64,000 nt of DNA, taken from positions 31,595 to 95,594 of the forward strand of contig JAFSFC010000054.1 in NCBI GenBank assembly GCA_017435425.1, given 5' to 3'. Of this stretch, positions 61,725 to 64,000 are shown piece after piece (the first letter of the stretch is position 1; each line of letters opens with the position of its first letter). Under the pieces are notes generated by a model. It ran no database searches. It was not told the DNA's origin and saw nothing but the letters and a program-made list of their open reading frames with translations. This stretch comes from Ruminiclostridium sp. (lineage in GTDB: Bacteria; Bacillota; Clostridia; Oscillospirales; Oscillospiraceae). A program made the translations under genes and the position numbers.

Positions 61725-63805
61725 CCTGGGAGCAATTTCGTGCCCGGGTCCCGGTTCCACTGAACCGGCAGCAGGAGGCGGCAGTCCAGGCTGTGGACGG
61801 CCCTGTTCTCCTGCTGGCTGTGCCCGGGAGCGGCAAGACCACCGTCCTCATCCTCCGGCTGGGATATATGCTCTTCTGCAAAAAGATCCCGCCGGAGCGC
61901 ATTCTGACCATGACCTACACTGTAGCCGCCACCCGTGACATGGCGGCTCGTTTTGCTGCGTATTTTGGGGAGGAACTGGCCGGGCGGCTGGAATTCCGTA
62001 CCATCAACGGAGTATCCGCCCGGATCATCCGCCACTATGAGCAGACCATGGGTCGTCAGGCCTTCCAGCTCATCACAGACGAGGGAAAGCTTTCCGCTCT
62101 GGTGGGGGAGCTCTGCCGGAAGGCCACCGGGGAGTTTGCCACAGAGAGCACCATCAAATCCCTTCGGACGGCCATCACCTACATCAAGAATATGCAGCTG
62201 ACCAAAGAGGAGATCGACCGGTACCAGGCGGAGGACCTGCCGGTGGCCCGGGTGTACCGGGATTACTGTGCCGCCCTCCGGGAGCGGGGCTGGATGGACT
62301 ACGACGACCAGATGGTCTATGCGGCTCAGATCCTTAGACAATACCCGGAAATTTTGAAACATTTCCAGGATAAGTATCCCTATCTCTGTGTGGACGAGGC
62401 CCAGGATACCTCCAGGATCCAGCACAGCATCATCCGCCTGCTGGCGGGTCGGGAACCCAACCTGTTCATGGTGGGGGACGAGGACCAGAGCATCTATGGC
62501 TTCCGGGCGGCCTATCCCGCTGCCCTCATGGACTTCGAGGAGGTCTATCCTGGGGCGAAGGTCCTGCTCATGGAGAAGAACTACCGCTCCACCGCTACCA
62601 TCGTGGCGGCGGCGGGGAAGTTCATCCGGCAGAACACCAATCGACGGGATAAGAATATGACGGCCTCCCGCGGGGAGGGACCGGCCATCCGGGAGCTCTG
62701 GGCCTATGATCGGGCTGACCAGTACAAGTACCTGGCCCGACTGGCCGCCCACTGCGACCGGGAGACTGCCGTTCTCTATCGGAACAACGACAGCGCCCTG
62801 CCTGTCCTGGACCTGTTGGACCGCCAGGGTATCGGCTACCGGTGCCGCCAGGTGGAGGGGAGCTTCTTTTCCCACCGAGTGGTCCGGGATGTGCTGGACA
62901 TGGTGGCCTTTGCTCATCATCCAGACGACGGCGAGATTTTCTCCCGCATCTACTACAAGCTCCATGCAGGGATCACCAGGGCGGCGGTGGAGGCGGTCAT
63001 CCGGGAGGGAGGCGAACTCCTTCCTCAACTGGCAGAACTCCGGGGGGTGTCTCCCTGGACTCAGATGCAGTGCAAGTCCCTGTCCACCCACTTTGCCCAC
63101 ATGCTGGACGAGGGGGCGGACAAAGCCATCTATCGCATCCGACACTTCATGGGCTATGGCGAGTACCTGGAGGAGCGGGGCGGCGACCTGGGAAAGCTGG
63201 ACATTCTGGAAGCCCTGGGTAAGCAGGAGCCCAACCTGGATGGGCTGGTCCTTCGGCTGAACGCCCTTCAGGCTTTGGTCCAGGAGGGGTCCACCGACCG
63301 GGACAGCAATTTCATCCTGTCCACCATCCACTCCAGCAAGGGATTGGAGTATCAGCGGGTCATCCTGATGGATGTAGCCGACGGTATCCTGCCCAGTGTG
63401 GAGGCTCCCACCGACAGCTCGCCTCAGGAGGATGTGGAGGCCTACGAGGAGGAGCGGCGTCTCTTCTATGTGGGCATGACCCGGGCCGAGGAGGAGCTGA
63501 GTGTCTTCCGGTTCAAGAAGGTGGGCCTGACTTCGGCATTTTCTGCCAAGCTGTTCCCCAAGAAGCCGGTCCCCGTCCGGAGGGAGTCCAAACCCCTTCC
63601 CAAGCCGGCCTACAAGGTGGAGGCGGTCATCGATGCTGCGCCCTACATCCCGGGGGTTCGGGTGGTCCACCAGCAGTTCGGTTCAGGAAAAATCGTCAAT
63701 AAGCTGGGGGATGTGGCGACCATTCTCTTCGACAACGGAGAGGAGAAGCGTTTCTCCCTGGCCACTGCCCTGCGGCAGAAGCAACTGAAACTGGAGAAAA
63801 ACTGA
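61721..63805 (+). CDS. UvrD/PcrA-family ATP-dependent DNA helicase
   Basis: A 694-residue superfamily 1 helicase starting at GTG. Motifs in order: QxxA (RQQEAAV), Walker A VPGSGKTT (near 35), MTYTVAAT, DEAQD (near 224), GDEDQSIYGFRAA (near 250), NYRS, TIHSSKGLEY (near 535) and VGMTRA (near 585). The C-terminus ends in a PcrA-type tudor-like segment (HQQFGSGKIV). Shorter than typical PcrA/UvrD (about 720-750). Confidence 0.93.
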   Translation: MTWEQFRARVPVPLNRQQEAAVQAVDGPVLLLAVPGSGKTTVLILRLGYMLFCKKIPPERILTMTYTVAATRDMAARFAAYFGEELAGRLEFRTINGVSARIIRHYEQTMGRQAFQLITDEGKLSALVGELCRKATGEFATESTIKSLRTAITYIKNMQLTKEEIDRYQAEDLPVARVYRDYCAALRERGWMDYDDQMVYAAQILRQYPEILKHFQDKYPYLCVDEAQDTSRIQHSIIRLLAGREPNLFMVGDEDQSIYGFRAAYPAALMDFEEVYPGAKVLLMEKNYRSTATIVAAAGKFIRQNTNRRDKNMTASRGEGPAIRELWAYDRADQYKYLARLAAHCDRETAVLYRNNDSALPVLDLLDRQGIGYRCRQVEGSFFSHRVVRDVLDMVAFAHHPDDGEIFSRIYYKLHAGITRAAVEAVIREGGELLPQLAELRGVSPWTQMQCKSLSTHFAHMLDEGADKAIYRIRHFMGYGEYLEERGGDLGKLDILEALGKQEPNLDGLVLRLNALQALVQEGSTDRDSNFILSTIHSSKGLEYQRVILMDVADGILPSVEAPTDSSPQEDVEAYEEERRLFYVGMTRAEEELSVFRFKKVGLTSAFSAKLFPKKPVPVRRESKPLPKPAYKVEAVIDAAPYIPGVRVVHQQFGSGKIVNKLGDVATILFDNGEEKRFSLATALRQKQLKLEKN

Positions 63806-63848
63806 ACCCTGATTTGTCGAAGCATCCCTTGACAAATCAGGGTTTTCT
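63805..63848 (+). terminator. Terminator after the helicase gene
   Basis: AACCCTGATTTGTC...GACAAATCAGGGTT, 14-bp perfect stem with a 12-base loop, followed by TT. Its 3' arm contains the next TTGACA. Confidence 0.85.
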
Positions 63849-63858
63849 GTGCTATCCT
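63829..63858 (+). promoter_or_regulatory. Candidate promoter of the glycine riboswitch transcript
   Basis: TTGACA (63829-63834), 18-base spacer, TATCCT (63853-63858). The -35 is part of the preceding terminator stem. Confidence 0.45.
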
Positions 63859-63884
63859 GACCACAATATGATATGGTTGATGAT

Positions 63885-64000
63885 TTCCCGAGAGACCGAA
63901 AGGCACCGAAGAAGCAATACGGATGGGTCCGTCTTACCCACCGTGGAAACTGAGCAGGTAAAAGGAAGGAAATCGGACAGATCTTTGGAGAGAGCATCCC
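63885..64000 (+). ncRNA. Glycine riboswitch, probably tandem, cut by the window edge
   Basis: CGAGAGACCGAAAGGCACCGAAGAAGCAA, then GGAAACUGAGCAGGUAAAAGGA, match the glycine aptamer order of motifs; GGACAGAUCUUUGGAGAGAGC at the edge looks like the linker and start of a second aptamer. The regulated gene lies outside the window. Confidence 0.75.

Overview
The window reads as chromosomal DNA of a high-G+C anaerobic Firmicute, most likely a gut Oscillospiraceae-type Clostridium (Flavonifractor/Oscillibacter/Lawsonibacter-like). The grounds are strong GGAGG ribosome sites, the IspH-ribosomal protein S1 fusion, S-layer-homology (SLH) proteins, a hybrid cluster protein, a desulfoferrodoxin domain, radical-SAM thiamin genes and many riboswitches. 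The genus is inference; no 16S gene is present. Gene density is high and most of the window is housekeeping.

Layout. 1-5.5 kb: end of an RpiR-type regulator, FAD protein, cmk, plsC, ispH-rpsA fusion and a DUF1858 protein. 5.6-7.9 kb: trmK, NIF3, yebC. 8.0-9.7 kb: the standout locus, a 430-residue Cas12f1-like (miniature type V-F) nuclease that automated annotation would probably call an IS605 TnpB transposase. It is followed by a structured tracrRNA candidate and a three-repeat CRISPR array, with no cas1/cas2 and no transposon ends. 9.8-13 kb (minus): membrane protein, phosphoesterase, SLH/C39-like exported protein. 13-15 kb: an orphan 2-hydroxyacyl-CoA dehydratase-related gene divergent from a TetR gene, with two adjacent palindromic operators each covering one of the two promoters. 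15.1-20.9 kb (minus): glycolytic operon trmL-pgk-tpiA-gpmI-eno, with a 56-bp duplicated eno tail downstream.

21-28.4 kb (plus): membrane protein/regulator pair, ychF, an SDR reductase, a zinc phospholipase-like protein, a coiled-coil protein and a second SLH protein. 28.5-34.8 kb: tRNA-Gln, rRNA/tRNA methyltransferase, EFR1-type ferredoxin, a paired radical-SAM/DUF4130 DNA-repair-like module, an old-yellow-enzyme reductase and rarD. 34.8-40.9 kb (minus): thiamin operon thiS-F-G-H-E-D-C behind two tandem TPP riboswitches. 40.9-44.6 kb: sfsA, glpK, pepT. 44.7-45.0 kb: tRNA-Met, -Glu, -Val. 45.2-50.7 kb: aminotransferase, AEC transporter, NhaC-type antiporter and an ABC-F ATPase interrupted by a one-base frameshift.

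50.8-54.6 kb (minus): riboflavin operon ribD-E-BA-H behind an FMN riboswitch. 54.8-56.5 kb: an XRE regulator fused to a complete desulfoferrodoxin-like domain, and a glycolipid glycosyltransferase. 56.7-61.3 kb: nitrosative/redox stress region with a DUF134-NifX fusion, two Crp/Fnr regulators, hcp and its ferredoxin partner. 61.4-63.8 kb: rhodanese and a UvrD-family helicase. The right edge holds the start of a probable tandem glycine riboswitch cut by the window end.

Functional names rest on motifs read by eye and remembered families. No database search was run, and promoters, operators and RNA structures are sequence-pattern calls.
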